DNA of 64,000 bases from Acidobacteriota bacterium (GTDB lineage Bacteria; Acidobacteriota; UBA6911): assembly GCA_012719355.1 (NCBI GenBank), contig JAAYAM010000214.1:1-64000 (forward strand). The letters are read 5' to 3'. The position numbers were made by a program, and so were the translations under genes. The notes beneath the pieces are model-generated. The model was not told the DNA's origin. It saw nothing but the letters and a program-made list of their open reading frames with translations, and made no database searches. Each line of letters starts with the position of its first letter. Within the stretch, counting starts at the first letter, position 1. Below are positions 1-8,603 of this stretch, one piece after another.

Positions 1-57
1 AAGAGCGACGGCGCCTATGCCCGTAAGACCCAGTCCAAGAAACGCCCTTCTTTCCAT
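1..57 (-). CDS. Tat-exported protein, N-terminus only
   Basis: Only the first 19 residues lie in the window; the gene runs off the left edge. They read M-E-R-R-A-F-L-G-L-G-L-T-G-I-G-A-V-A-L, a twin-arginine motif (RRAFLG) followed by a hydrophobic stretch, as in Tat signal peptides. A strong ribosome binding site, GGAGGAG, sits about eight bases before the ATG at 57. The gene is the last visible member of the minus-strand series that includes the TonB receptor, 142 bp downstream of its stop. Tat export implies a periplasmic or membrane-bound protein that folds before export, often a cofactor enzyme. The family cannot be told from 19 residues. Confidence 0.6.
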   Translation of the reverse strand, partial: MERRAFLGLGLTGIGAVAL

Positions 58-199
58 TCGTAATACTCCTCCAATCATCCAGTGCTTTCTTGCATTGCGT
101 GCTCGCAAAATTGATTCAGTTCATGAGAGGCTATTATGCATATCCCGCCCGAAAATCTCACTGAATTGTTTGTGCGGCCACAGTCGGGTTACTGTCCTG

Positions 200-2452
200 C
201 TATTCTCGCCATGCCACCAGTATCTCAGCGAAAGCAGACCGTCTCGGCGCGAGATACGAATAGAAGTACTCCCGATCGAGGATGTTCTCCACAGAAAGCG
301 ACAACGCGAACAGTCGGCCGATTCGATAGGTCACTTTTGCGTCGGCTGTGAAATAGGGATCAAACGAACCTGGCACCCCGGTAACAACATCCCTGTTTTC
401 GTCGTGGCTGTAGATTTTCCCCACGTACCGGCCGGTCAGAGTGGCCCTGATGCGGCCTCCCTCGAACTCTGCTCCACCGTTGCTTGTCCAGCGCGGAAGA
501 AAGGCAAGGAACCTGCCTTCGGTTGAAGGTTTCGATTCGTTTTCGGTAATCCTGGCATTGTTGAACGTTGCGTTGAGAAAGAGCCTCAAGTCCGGAGCGA
601 GGCGCTGGCTCAACTCCATTTCCACTCCTCTGCCAACAGCCTTTCCCGCATTGACATACTCGTTGATCTTGGGCGCAACCGGATCGGTTCTGCGATAAAC
701 CAGATTCGACATTCGGTTCTCGAAATACGCCAGGGAAGCATCCGCTCCTTTCCAGAGACGCCGATCGATCCCGGCATCCCAGGATATAGCCACCTCAGGC
801 TTCAGATCAGGGTTTGCGCGGTACACGGTTCCTGACGAGTAAGACCATGTCCGATACAGCTCGTATATCGTGGGCGCCCGAAAAACCCGGCCGATCGAGC
901 TTCTGAGAGTAGTTACAGGTGAGAGCCGGTAGACGATTGCTGCTTTGGGGCTGAGACTGAATGCTTTTCTCGCCGCATAGGAAGCAGGATATCCTTCGAC
1001 ACCGTCCTGGTTGGCACGACCGTCGAAGGTCTGCCAGAAATCTCCCCGCACCCCTATATAGGCCGTCAGATCTTTCCGAATGAGTAGCTCGTCCTGTGCG
1101 AAAAGACCCGTCGTCAGCGACTTCCCGCCTGCTTCGTATGTCATCCTATTCCGCGAGTTCTCGTCGCGCCAGTCTGCAAGCCCGTATTCGCGAGTTGACG
1201 CCACACTTCGGGTCAGATCCCCTCCGAAGGTGACAATGTGGCGGCTGAACACGGGAAACATGAACTGGATGCTGCCGGTCGTCCTGTGGAGAGGCGTTTC
1301 TGCAAGAGTGCCGGGACCTCCGGCGGCGGTGGTGGCTGCTGTGGATCCGGGCGTCGTATACCAGTTGTTGCCCACGCCCAGGAAGCTCACCATCGACTTC
1401 ATCTGTGCACGTCCGACCACGGTATCGAATGAGAGGCTGTAGATGTCCTGCCTCCTGTTGCCGGCGCCACTCAAGAATGACGACTCGCGCACGGTACTGC
1501 TCCCGGACGTATAGGAAAAGACCGGGTCGCCGGCGGCATTGCCCAGGTATGTATGCGGCGAATCCACCCCGTAGCGGTACGCACTTCTGAGGAACGAAAA
1601 ACCGATCCGGGAGACATCGGTAATCTTCCAGGACGCTTTCAAGTTGAAGTCATGATCATCCCAGAAGTTGTCTCCACGGTCGCCCACGATGAAACGCCTG
1701 TTTCCCTGCGTGTCGGTAGTCTCGCGGTATCCGGTGATACCGTCGGGCGGCTGGAGGCTTTGGGAATTGAGGTCGGTCGCGAAACCGTTCGTCCGGTTGT
1801 GGCCATAGCTGACCAGTATCCTGAACCTGTTGCTGAAGTTTTCGCTGTAAGAGAAATAGCCGCGCGCCAGGTCGTTCATCGCCTGGTTGTTCCCGAGCCC
1901 ACTGCCGAAACCTCCGCGCATGATGATCTCTCTGGTTTCAGGCATACGGGTAACAATGTTGACGACGCCTCCCATAGCGTTGCCGCCGTACAGACTTGAG
2001 AAAGGTCCCTTGACCACCTCTATTTTTTCAACGTTTCCCACAGCAAGACCGCCAAACTGCACTGCACCCAGATAGCTGTCGTTCAGCGGCATGCCATCGA
2101 GGAGAACCAGCGTTCTCTGCTGGCCGGGAAATCCTCTCAGGGTGATGGTGGATTGTGTGTCCATCACACCCTTCCCCCGGCGGTTGAATACACCGGGGAT
2201 CGTATTGATCGCCTGATCGATCGTTGAAATGGGTCGGCCCATCATTTCATCCAGGCTTATCACAGCGGCGCTGCCCGGCGAATCTTCAAGTTTCTTATCC
2301 GACCGCGTTGCGGTTACGACCACAATCTCGTTAAGCTCCGTCAGGTTTTGCGCTACAGAATCCGGGCGAAGACCAAGGAGGAATGCGGCAGAAAGGCAAA
2401 CAACGATAAAGGCACGACCCGTGCTGAATTCCTGCTCTATCACATGTCTCAT
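200..2452 (-). CDS. TonB-dependent outer membrane receptor
   Basis: A 750-residue outer membrane transporter that would import a scarce ligand using TonB/ExbBD energy. The N-terminus has a signal sequence (hydrophobic core near residues 14-27), then a TonB-box-like segment (EIVVVTATR, near residues 42-50), a plug domain (GRPISTIDQAINTIPGVF; TLRGFPGQQRTLVLLDGMPL; VEKIEVVKGPFSSLYGGNAMGGVVNIVT) and a long beta barrel ending in the NILDREYFY segment typical of the family. Overall it looks like the BtuB/CirA/FepA type. The ATG at 2452 has a GAGGAGA ribosome binding site that overlaps the region just after the DUF2117-like stop (17-bp gap), so the two are co-transcribed. Substrate is unknown; a metal chelate, corrinoid or other cofactor is inferred from family habit only. 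Confidence 0.93.
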   Translation of the reverse strand: MRHVIEQEFSTGRAFIVVCLSAAFLLGLRPDSVAQNLTELNEIVVVTATRSDKKLEDSPGSAAVISLDEMMGRPISTIDQAINTIPGVFNRRGKGVMDTQSTITLRGFPGQQRTLVLLDGMPLNDSYLGAVQFGGLAVGNVEKIEVVKGPFSSLYGGNAMGGVVNIVTRMPETREIIMRGGFGSGLGNNQAMNDLARGYFSYSENFSNRFRILVSYGHNRTNGFATDLNSQSLQPPDGITGYRETTDTQGNRRFIVGDRGDNFWDDHDFNLKASWKITDVSRIGFSFLRSAYRYGVDSPHTYLGNAAGDPVFSYTSGSSTVRESSFLSGAGNRRQDIYSLSFDTVVGRAQMKSMVSFLGVGNNWYTTPGSTAATTAAGGPGTLAETPLHRTTGSIQFMFPVFSRHIVTFGGDLTRSVASTREYGLADWRDENSRNRMTYEAGGKSLTTGLFAQDELLIRKDLTAYIGVRGDFWQTFDGRANQDGVEGYPASYAARKAFSLSPKAAIVYRLSPVTTLRSSIGRVFRAPTIYELYRTWSYSSGTVYRANPDLKPEVAISWDAGIDRRLWKGADASLAYFENRMSNLVYRRTDPVAPKINEYVNAGKAVGRGVEMELSQRLAPDLRLFLNATFNNARITENESKPSTEGRFLAFLPRWTSNGGAEFEGGRIRATLTGRYVGKIYSHDENRDVVTGVPGSFDPYFTADAKVTYRIGRLFALSLSVENILDREYFYSYLAPRRSAFAEILVAWRE

Positions 2453-2469
2453 CTATTTTCTCCTCGAAA

Positions 2470-3534
2470 TCAGAATTCATGCTCCGCGACCAGCTGATCC
2501 CCGAGCATTGCAGATATCCGTTCACGTACCGTCTTGAACGATTCTTCAATGACAGGCTGTTTGTGGAAAATAGTGGAAAAGACGGCAAGTCCGAAAACGT
2601 CATCCATCCGGACCGTGTAAATTACCGAGCCTTGAGTGATGCGTCCGTTGTCGAGGATGACATCCCTGTCGCCATCGGTGATACCGATCAACGGCATCCC
2701 GAACCGGTAGAGTATGTCCCCGACAATTGCCGTCGTATCGTCGCCGACAGTCACCGCGCCTTCAACATCATATATGCGGTCGTACACATTGATTGCACTG
2801 TGATCGACGAAGGCCATACCTCTGCCGGTTTGTTGCATGACGCGCGGTGTATGGTCCATGCGACGAAGCGCGGAGGTAGTTGCCAGCTTGACCGTCTTCA
2901 GATCGATGCCGCCCCTGCGTTCGAGCTTCTCAAGTCCGTGCGTTTTGATTTCGATCCCGTGCGTTCTGCTGATGCGCCGATCTTCACACTCAATTACGAC
3001 TTCTTCTCCCGTTGCCCTGCCTATAATGATCCCATCGGCGAGCACGAAATCGCCGGCAGCCGCCTCCGTAAGACGTCGACGGATCCTGCCGTCCTGCTCC
3101 CGTATTGTGGCAGGTACGTCGACGGGATCGTGCTTCTGGAGTTGCAGCTGCCATCTGAGGAGTTCCAGGACTTCAGGAGAACTTCCAGTATTCAGCTCGA
3201 CAAACCATCCCGCGGAGCATTCGATCTGTACCAGCGGTACTGCGACACCTGCTCTTGCGGCAACCATTGCTCCATGCAGTAGACCAGAAGAGGGAGTCTT
3301 GCCGTAATTGGCGAAGACCAGCTGCTCTGACCCGGCCTCGAGTTCACGAAGGATTTGGCTTGGTTGAGTCCCCGGGGTCTCAATATCCTGCAAGCCGCTG
3401 TCGATAGCGGCCGTCCTGCCCATCGTACCGGCGAGCACGCAACGGACCTGTTTCTTTGCACTGAAGCATTGAACGATTCTCAGCGCCCATCCGGAATCGA
3501 AAACCTCCGGTCCGTGAAAAAGAATGCCGATCAT
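2470..3534 (-). CDS. DUF2117-like conserved protein of archaeal type
   Basis: A 354-residue soluble protein. It begins MIGILFHGPEVFDSGWA and continues with VLAGTMGRTAAIDS, LVFANYGKTPSSG, VPLVQIECSAG, and later GIIIGRATGEEVVIE and KTHGLEKLERRGGIDL. From memory these blocks match DUF2117, a family I know mainly from methanogens and without assigned function; I could not run a search. The start is fixed by an ATGA overlap with the upstream gene (ATG 3534, upstream TGA at 3533-3531) and a GGAG ribosome binding site; a longer reading frame extends upstream but lies in the neighbour. It sits between a TPR-like protein and a TonB receptor in a tight operon, so a link to uptake or handling of a ligand is inferred. 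No signal peptide or membrane segment is seen. Confidence 0.6.
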   Translation of the reverse strand: MIGILFHGPEVFDSGWALRIVQCFSAKKQVRCVLAGTMGRTAAIDSGLQDIETPGTQPSQILRELEAGSEQLVFANYGKTPSSGLLHGAMVAARAGVAVPLVQIECSAGWFVELNTGSSPEVLELLRWQLQLQKHDPVDVPATIREQDGRIRRRLTEAAAGDFVLADGIIIGRATGEEVVIECEDRRISRTHGIEIKTHGLEKLERRGGIDLKTVKLATTSALRRMDHTPRVMQQTGRGMAFVDHSAINVYDRIYDVEGAVTVGDDTTAIVGDILYRFGMPLIGITDGDRDVILDNGRITQGSVIYTVRMDDVFGLAVFSTIFHKQPVIEESFKTVRERISAMLGDQLVAEHEF

Positions 3535-4106
3535 TTCTCCTCGATCCCAAAAACGGTTTTGTAGAGCCTGATGTGACGCTCGCTCCACGCGGCGTCGTCT
3601 TCGTGTCCCTGATTGCGCCAAAAGGCGGCGTTCTTCTCCCACTGTTCAATCGGGCTTCGATAATCCAGAACCGGCTGCCCGGTCTTGGCTCGTATCTCGG
3701 CAGCATGCTCGTACGCGTCCGCGGCGATGAAGTGGTTGCCGAGCTCCTCGGCAAAGGCCCCGAGCTCTTCATAGATCTGGATACATACATCCCATTTCTC
3801 CGCCCGCTCCGCGACAAGCGCGTGGCGGCAGGCAACCATTACCGCCAGTTCCCTGCTCCTGGCACGCCGGGCATTGTGAAACGCCTCGGTATACATCGTT
3901 AACGCCCTCTCGATATCGCCCGACTGTTCACAGGCCAGAGCGCCGCTGAAGAACCCGTTACAGGCCAGGATGTAGCTTCCTTTTGACGCTTTCAGGGAAG
4001 CAAATTCCCGCCATACGTCTGGATTTCCGGTTTTGCGAGCTTTTTCTTCAAGCTGGCGAGCGAGATAGTAGGGATCGTCTTTCGCAAGATTCCAATTCAG
4101 CATCAT
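3531..4106 (-). CDS. TPR-like helical repeat protein
   Basis: About 191 residues of mostly alpha-helical sequence with paired helices characteristic of tetratricopeptide-like repeats (for example SYILACNGFFSGALACEQSG, then DIERALTMYTEAFHNARRA, and WDVCIQIYEELGAFAEELG). Such proteins usually scaffold protein contacts. No signal peptide or catalytic motif is visible. I start at the ATG at 4106 (a second ATG follows at 4103) because GGAG lies just upstream; the reading frame can be extended to 4157 but that part overlaps the upstream gene's end. It overlaps the DUF2117-like gene by four bases, so the two are probably translated together. Function unknown. Confidence 0.7.
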   Translation of the reverse strand: MMLNWNLAKDDPYYLARQLEEKARKTGNPDVWREFASLKASKGSYILACNGFFSGALACEQSGDIERALTMYTEAFHNARRARSRELAVMVACRHALVAERAEKWDVCIQIYEELGAFAEELGNHFIAADAYEHAAEIRAKTGQPVLDYRSPIEQWEKNAAFWRNQGHEDDAAWSERHIRLYKTVFGIEEK

Positions 4107-4131
4107 AAGCTCCAATACTCGTGCGATCTGA

Positions 4132-5091
4132 TCAGCGCACCAGAAACACCGCGCCAACCATCCCGCCGAAGACCAGCACCCGCATAACTGTGGACACGAT
4201 AACGAGCTGCGTTCCGGTGACCGCTCCGAAAATCCCGAAGTAATACGGGACCAGATACCTTACGTTGGGCAGCGTTGAAAGGAGAGTGCCGACGAGCAGG
4301 GCGGCTACGATATCGCCTCCTCCCAACATTCCTTCAGACATCAGTCCTCCGGCAATCGTGTACGCTCCTATTGGACTGATCAACCGTGCCGCAATGATCG
4401 GCAGCGCTACCTGGGGCACGGGAAAGTAGGGGACAAGAGCCTCGAGATGCCGGGCCAGGTAATCAAACACCCCGAATCCGATCAACACGAAAGCAGCCCA
4501 GGCAAACGGGATCAGTGTTCTCAAGGTTCTTGGAATTATCTTTCGAGCATCCTTCAGGGAATTCGCCAGCGCCTGGCTTGCCGTCGGACGCTGTGGCCGG
4601 GAAGCTGTCCGGGGGGACAGATCCGCCCCCTCGGGACGAGGGAGAACAAGTCGGCCGATTGCAAGGAGAATCAAGGTCTTGATCAGATCCGCCAGCAAGA
4701 CCAGTCCATAGTAAATAAGACCGAAGATACCGATCAGCGGCATAGTCACCGGCAGAACGCTGCGGCCCTGTGCAATATAGCCGGGGAGTGCATTCATGAT
4801 GGCCGAAATGATAAGTTCGGAACGGCCGATACGGTTTTCCCTGTGGTAGCGGGCAAGCATTGAATGCCCCGCGGTAGGCGAGACGACGGCGACGACAAAG
4901 CTCCCGGCGCATTCGGGATGAAGATGTCCAAGTCGCATTAGAGGGCGGGCGAGCCAGGAGAGCTTATCTATCCAACCTAGCTCGACGAAGAGCTGAGCAA
5001 GAATGACCCCGGCGACAAATACAGGAATGATGGTAAGCAGGAATTTGCCCGTCGAGATTAAGGAACCTGCGAGTATTCCCGGAATGTCCAT
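4132..5091 (-). CDS. Gate-domain (nucleoside-recognition) membrane protein
   Basis: A roughly 319-residue inner membrane protein with about eight hydrophobic segments. The motif region SPTAGHSMLARYHRENRIG and the following IISAIMNALPGYIAQG resemble the Gate/nucleoside-recognition domain found in spore maturation proteins SpmA/SpmB, in concentrative nucleoside transporters and in the FeoB membrane part. That suggests a transporter or gated channel, substrate unknown. A GTG at 5106 is possible, but the ATG at 5091 gives a better N-terminus (MDIPGILAGSLIST) with GGGGCGA upstream. It is the first gene of the minus-strand operon that leads to the TonB receptor, so a two-membrane uptake route is a reasonable inference. 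Confidence 0.75.
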   Translation of the reverse strand: MDIPGILAGSLISTGKFLLTIIPVFVAGVILAQLFVELGWIDKLSWLARPLMRLGHLHPECAGSFVVAVVSPTAGHSMLARYHRENRIGRSELIISAIMNALPGYIAQGRSVLPVTMPLIGIFGLIYYGLVLLADLIKTLILLAIGRLVLPRPEGADLSPRTASRPQRPTASQALANSLKDARKIIPRTLRTLIPFAWAAFVLIGFGVFDYLARHLEALVPYFPVPQVALPIIAARLISPIGAYTIAGGLMSEGMLGGGDIVAALLVGTLLSTLPNVRYLVPYYFGIFGAVTGTQLVIVSTVMRVLVFGGMVGAVFLVR

Positions 5092-5217
5092 GTCGCCCCG
5101 TAACACGTATTTTCTAATTCGTACTACCGGCGAGGATCCTATCCTGCCGACACTGGTGGGTCAAGCGGTTTCGTAAAGGGGCCAATCTTTAATTAAGAAT
5201 TGAATTTGGGAAAAGAG

Positions 5218-5302
5218 TGCCGAAGGAGGGGGTCGAACCCTCATGGTACCAGGTACCGCGGGATTTTGAGTCCCGTGCGTCTGCCAGTTCCGCCACTTCG
5301 GC
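5218..5302 (-). tRNA. tRNA-Leu (anticodon CAA)
   Basis: Read on the minus strand it folds as a type II tRNA: acceptor arms GCCGAAG (5302-5296) and CTTCGGC (5225-5219), an anticodon stem CGGGA/TCCCG enclosing loop CTCAAAA with anticodon CAA, a long variable arm built on GGTACC repeats, and a T arm GAGGG-TTCGACC-CCCTC. Discriminator base A is at 5218; CCA is not encoded. The anticodon decodes UUG as leucine. The long variable arm supports leucine identity. Confidence 0.95.
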
Positions 5303-5390
5303 TTGGTCGCGAATAGTAGCCCAAGCAGTCGTTTCAGTCAACCGCAACCCTCTGCAGCGCTTTCGAACCTGTGCGCGGCGGGCGTCCGGT

Positions 5391-5419
5391 TTGATCCGGC
5401 ACGTGATTTCTGGTACAAT
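5391..5419 (+). promoter_or_regulatory. Putative sigma-70 promoter of carD
   Basis: TTGATC (5391-5396) and TACAAT (5414-5419) are separated by 17 bases, and TGG precedes the -10 element, giving an extended -10. The start of carD is 21 bases further on, so the 5' leader would be short. Confidence 0.55.
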
Positions 5420-5440
5420 TGAGCGGTTCCCGGAGGTACT

Positions 5441-5953
5441 ATGGACTTTCGAATTGGTGAAAAAGTGGTCTATCCCAATCACGGGGTAGGCATTATCGAG
5501 GAGGTTAGCCGCCGATCCGTAAACGGAACACCAGAAGAATTCTACATGCTCCGTATTCACTCCAATTCATCCCTCGTTATGGTTCCGACTGCTAACGTAA
5601 AAAGTGTCGGGTTGCGTAGAATCATAAAAAAATCGGATGTTGACGGCCTTTTCAAACTACTTCAGGAAGATTTCTACGAGCCTGAGGCCGACTGGAAGGG
5701 ACGATACAAGGACCATTCCGAAAAAATGCGCACCGGCTCCATATTCCAGGTTGCCGAGGTATTGAAAAACCTCGTGTACCTGAGTTACCGGAAAAGCCTT
5801 TCCTTCCGGGAAAAGAGAATGCTGGATCGGGCCAAACAGCTTATTATCAGCGAAGTAGCAACTGTCAGGGGATTGAACGAGAAAGCCGTTGAAGACCAGA
5901 TAGAGCGCATCTTATCCGAAGCTTATTCCCGATCGGTTAAGACTTCTGAATAA
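5441..5953 (+). CDS. carD: CarD-family transcription regulator
   Basis: A 170-residue protein starting MDFRIGEKVVYPNHGVGIIEE, the Tudor-like CarD/TRCF RNA-polymerase interaction domain (about residues 1-60), followed by a basic helical C-terminal domain (residues 70-165). CarD proteins bind the RNA polymerase beta subunit and stabilise open promoter complexes, notably at rRNA promoters. Length and layout match the short CarD/CdnL type. The ribosome binding site GGAGG lies six bases before the ATG, and a promoter-like sequence precedes it. The next gene starts two bases after its stop, so they form a transcription unit. This window also holds Mfd, whose interaction domain is homologous. Confidence 0.92.
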   Translation: MDFRIGEKVVYPNHGVGIIEEVSRRSVNGTPEEFYMLRIHSNSSLVMVPTANVKSVGLRRIIKKSDVDGLFKLLQEDFYEPEADWKGRYKDHSEKMRTGSIFQVAEVLKNLVYLSYRKSLSFREKRMLDRAKQLIISEVATVRGLNEKAVEDQIERILSEAYSRSVKTSE

Positions 5954-5955
5954 CC

Positions 5956-7269
5956 TTGTCGCCACTGCTGTTTTACATCGTAATAATCGTCGCCCTCCTT
6001 GTCCTGTCGGCCTTTTTTTCAGCCGCGGAGACCGCCTATACGGCGGTCAACCGGCTGAGGCTCAGATACAAGGCTGAATCGGGCGACCACGAAGCGGCGG
6101 CAATCACAGGAATAGTCGAAAATCCTGATCGCCTGCTCGGTGTGATCCTGCTGGGAGTGACGGTCGCGGAGATGGGGGCAGCCAGCCTCCTCACTTATAT
6201 TGTCGCCGCCTACTCCGGCCACGGCGAACTGGCTGGGTTCGTCGGTTCAATCCTATTCGCCCTTTTCGTCCTGGTCTTCTGCGAGTTGACCCCCAAGATT
6301 GTGGCGGCGACTCATCCAGAGCCCACAAGCCGAGCCCTCCTGTTTCCTGTCAAGCTGGTGATCTTCCTTCTGTCGCCTGTCGCGCGTCTGGCTTCATGGC
6401 TTGCCAACCGCGTCGTCCAAACCGCGGGGCTCGATTCCTCCACTGCAAGCCCGTTCGGCCACAGCCTGAGTGAAGACGAGATCAAGGCAATGATCGCCGG
6501 ATCTTCCGAGGAGAGCGTACCGGGTGAGAAGAAGGAGATGCTGCACAACATCTTCGAAATCGGCGCCACTCAGGTCCGTAAGATTATGATCCCGCGGGTT
6601 GAAGTCACGGCTGTCGACATCGAAGACCCCATGTGGAAGATCCTCGACGTCGTCAACAAAACCAATTATTCCAGAATCCCGGTCTACCGCCAGAACTTCG
6701 ACAACCCGGTCGGGATACTCTACGTGAAAGATCTTCTCCCTTACCTGCAGAAGTCAGAAGCTATCAACCTTCAGGTGCTTCTACGGCCGGTCCATTTTAT
6801 TCCCGAAACCGCCCGGCTGGACGTCGTGCTGCGACAGCTGCAGTTCATGCATCTTCACATGGCAATGGTAGTGGACGAATTCGGCGGGGTTGCAGGAATT
6901 GTCACTCTGGAAGATCTTCTGGAGGAAATCGTAGGCGAGATCCGCGACGAGCACGACACCGAGATCGAAGCTATCCGCGAACTCGGCCCCAACCTGTACT
7001 CGATAGCCGGCAACCTGCCCGTCCGGGATTTCAATCGTGTATTCGAAGAGAAACTCCCGGAAGCACCCGAATACACCAGCATTGCCGGCTTTCTCGAGGC
7101 TCTCACCGGACGACTGCTCCTGGAAGGAGAAACGGTGCGCTACGAGAACATCATTCTCACGGTCGAAAAAGTCCAGGGGTTCAGGGTCGTCTCGGTCCGG
7201 GTACGCACCTCGTCACCAATGATGGGACGAGCCGCCAAGCCTTCACCCGGATCTGAACCATACGGGTAG
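5956..7269 (+). CDS. CNNM/CorC-type membrane protein with CBS pair
   Basis: A 437-residue inner membrane protein of the hemolysin-C/TlyC (UPF0053) group. It has an N-terminal DUF21 transmembrane domain (about residues 1-180, with FFSAAETAYTAVNRLRL early on), two CBS domains (about 200-325, including KIMIPRVEVTAVD and VVDEFGGVAGIVTLEDLLEEIVGEI) and a C-terminal CorC/HlyC domain (about 335-420). Relatives act in magnesium or other divalent cation export. The start is a TTG two bases after carD's stop with no clear ribosome binding site, so translation may depend on coupling. Transport of magnesium is inferred from family only. Confidence 0.88.
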   Translation: MSPLLFYIVIIVALLVLSAFFSAAETAYTAVNRLRLRYKAESGDHEAAAITGIVENPDRLLGVILLGVTVAEMGAASLLTYIVAAYSGHGELAGFVGSILFALFVLVFCELTPKIVAATHPEPTSRALLFPVKLVIFLLSPVARLASWLANRVVQTAGLDSSTASPFGHSLSEDEIKAMIAGSSEESVPGEKKEMLHNIFEIGATQVRKIMIPRVEVTAVDIEDPMWKILDVVNKTNYSRIPVYRQNFDNPVGILYVKDLLPYLQKSEAINLQVLLRPVHFIPETARLDVVLRQLQFMHLHMAMVVDEFGGVAGIVTLEDLLEEIVGEIRDEHDTEIEAIRELGPNLYSIAGNLPVRDFNRVFEEKLPEAPEYTSIAGFLEALTGRLLLEGETVRYENIILTVEKVQGFRVVSVRVRTSSPMMGRAAKPSPGSEPYG

Positions 7270-7288
7270 AATGTCCGTCGCGACCGCT

Positions 7289-8578
7289 TCACACGGCTGC
7301 GGCAAAGGCCTCCCGCGCTGCATCTATCGTAGTTCTGATATCGCTTCTGCTGTGTGCGAGCGAGACAAAGCAGGTCTCGAACTGCGATGGCGGGAAATAG
7401 ACTCCGCGATCGAGCAGCGCGTGGAAGAACCTGCCATACCGATTCGTGTCGCTCTTCTTTGCCGACTGGAAATCAGTCACCGGCGAATTCGTGAAAAACA
7501 CGGTGAACATCGAACCGATGGTATTGATCTGAACGGCGGCACCGGCTTCTTCCGCGGCTTTTCTCAGACCTGCGACCAGTTCCTGTGTCAGTCCCTCGAT
7601 TCTCTTGTATACATTGGCCGCCTTAAGCGCCTTCAGAGTAGCGATCCCCGCCGCAACTGCCAGCGGATTCCCCGAAAGCGTTCCAGCCTGGTAAACAGGT
7701 CCCTCCGGAGCTACCCACTTCATGATCTCCCGGTGCCCTCCGTAAGCGCCGACAGGAAGGCCGCCGCCAATTATCTTTCCAAGGCAGGTCAGGTCGGGTT
7801 TCAGTCTCAGAAGGCCTTGGGCGCCAGCATAGGATAGCCTGAATCCCGTGATCACTTCGTCGAATATCAGAAGAGCGCCGTGTTCCCTTGTGAGTTTTCT
7901 CAGGCGCTGCAGAAACCCCGGTGCCGGCAGCACCGTCCCCATGTTCCCTGCTATCGGCTCGACGATTACAGCGGCAACTTCGGCACGGTTATCGTCCAGA
8001 ACTTTCTGCACGACTTCGATCCTGTTGTAGGGAACCGAAAGGGTGGATATGCATTCCTGAGGCTGAATTCCTGCGCTGTCGGGCAACCCGAGCGTCGCCA
8101 CACCCGATCCGGCTGTGACCAGCAGACTGTCAACATGACCATGATAGCAGCCGTCGAACTTGATTATCTTGTTCCTGCCGGTGAAAGCACGGGCAAGCCG
8201 AATGGCACTCATGGTCGCTTCGGTCCCGGAATTGACCAGACGGACTTTTTCAATTGCAGGGAAGGCGTCGGCGATCATCTCAGCCAGAATGACTTCGTTT
8301 TCAGTAGATGCGCCGAAGCTGGTCCCAAGGTCGGTCTGCTGCCTGAGTGCCGCCTGTACTTTTGAAGGAGAGTGCCCCAATATCAGAGGACCCCAAGAAC
8401 AGACATAATCGATATAGGAATTGCCGTCCACGTCAATGACACGGCTCCCCTTGCCGGACTTGATGAAACGTGGTTCTCCTCCGACACTGCGAAATGCACG
8501 AACCGGACTGTTGACCCCTCCGGGAATCCGTTTTTGCGCGCGTGCAAACAGGACCTTCGATCGTCGATTCACTTTCAT
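7289..8578 (-). CDS. hemL: Glutamate-1-semialdehyde 2,1-aminomutase
   Basis: PLP enzyme that converts glutamate-1-semialdehyde to 5-aminolevulinate, the last step of the C5 route to tetrapyrroles. It shows RIPGGVNSPVRAF near the N-terminus, NSGTEATMSAIRLARA, the PLP aspartate region LIFDEVITGFR, and the Schiff-base lysine in CLGKIIGGGLPVGAYGG (about residue 268 from this start). With the ATG at 8578 the length is 429 residues, close to the usual 426-430. Upstream ATGs at 8587 and 8635 exist, but the last lies inside hemB. It follows hemB directly, so the two act in successive steps of haem synthesis. Confidence 0.96.
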   Translation of the reverse strand: MKVNRRSKVLFARAQKRIPGGVNSPVRAFRSVGGEPRFIKSGKGSRVIDVDGNSYIDYVCSWGPLILGHSPSKVQAALRQQTDLGTSFGASTENEVILAEMIADAFPAIEKVRLVNSGTEATMSAIRLARAFTGRNKIIKFDGCYHGHVDSLLVTAGSGVATLGLPDSAGIQPQECISTLSVPYNRIEVVQKVLDDNRAEVAAVIVEPIAGNMGTVLPAPGFLQRLRKLTREHGALLIFDEVITGFRLSYAGAQGLLRLKPDLTCLGKIIGGGLPVGAYGGHREIMKWVAPEGPVYQAGTLSGNPLAVAAGIATLKALKAANVYKRIEGLTQELVAGLRKAAEEAGAAVQINTIGSMFTVFFTNSPVTDFQSAKKSDTNRYGRFFHALLDRGVYFPPSQFETCFVSLAHSRSDIRTTIDAAREAFAAAV

Positions 8579-8603
8579 ACGCTCCATCTTGAATACCGCG
8601 TTG

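Noticed and set aside
5189-5560. Open frame of 123 codons on the minus strand
   Set aside because: It reads through the tRNA-Leu gene and the carD start; the tRNA explains the sequence better.
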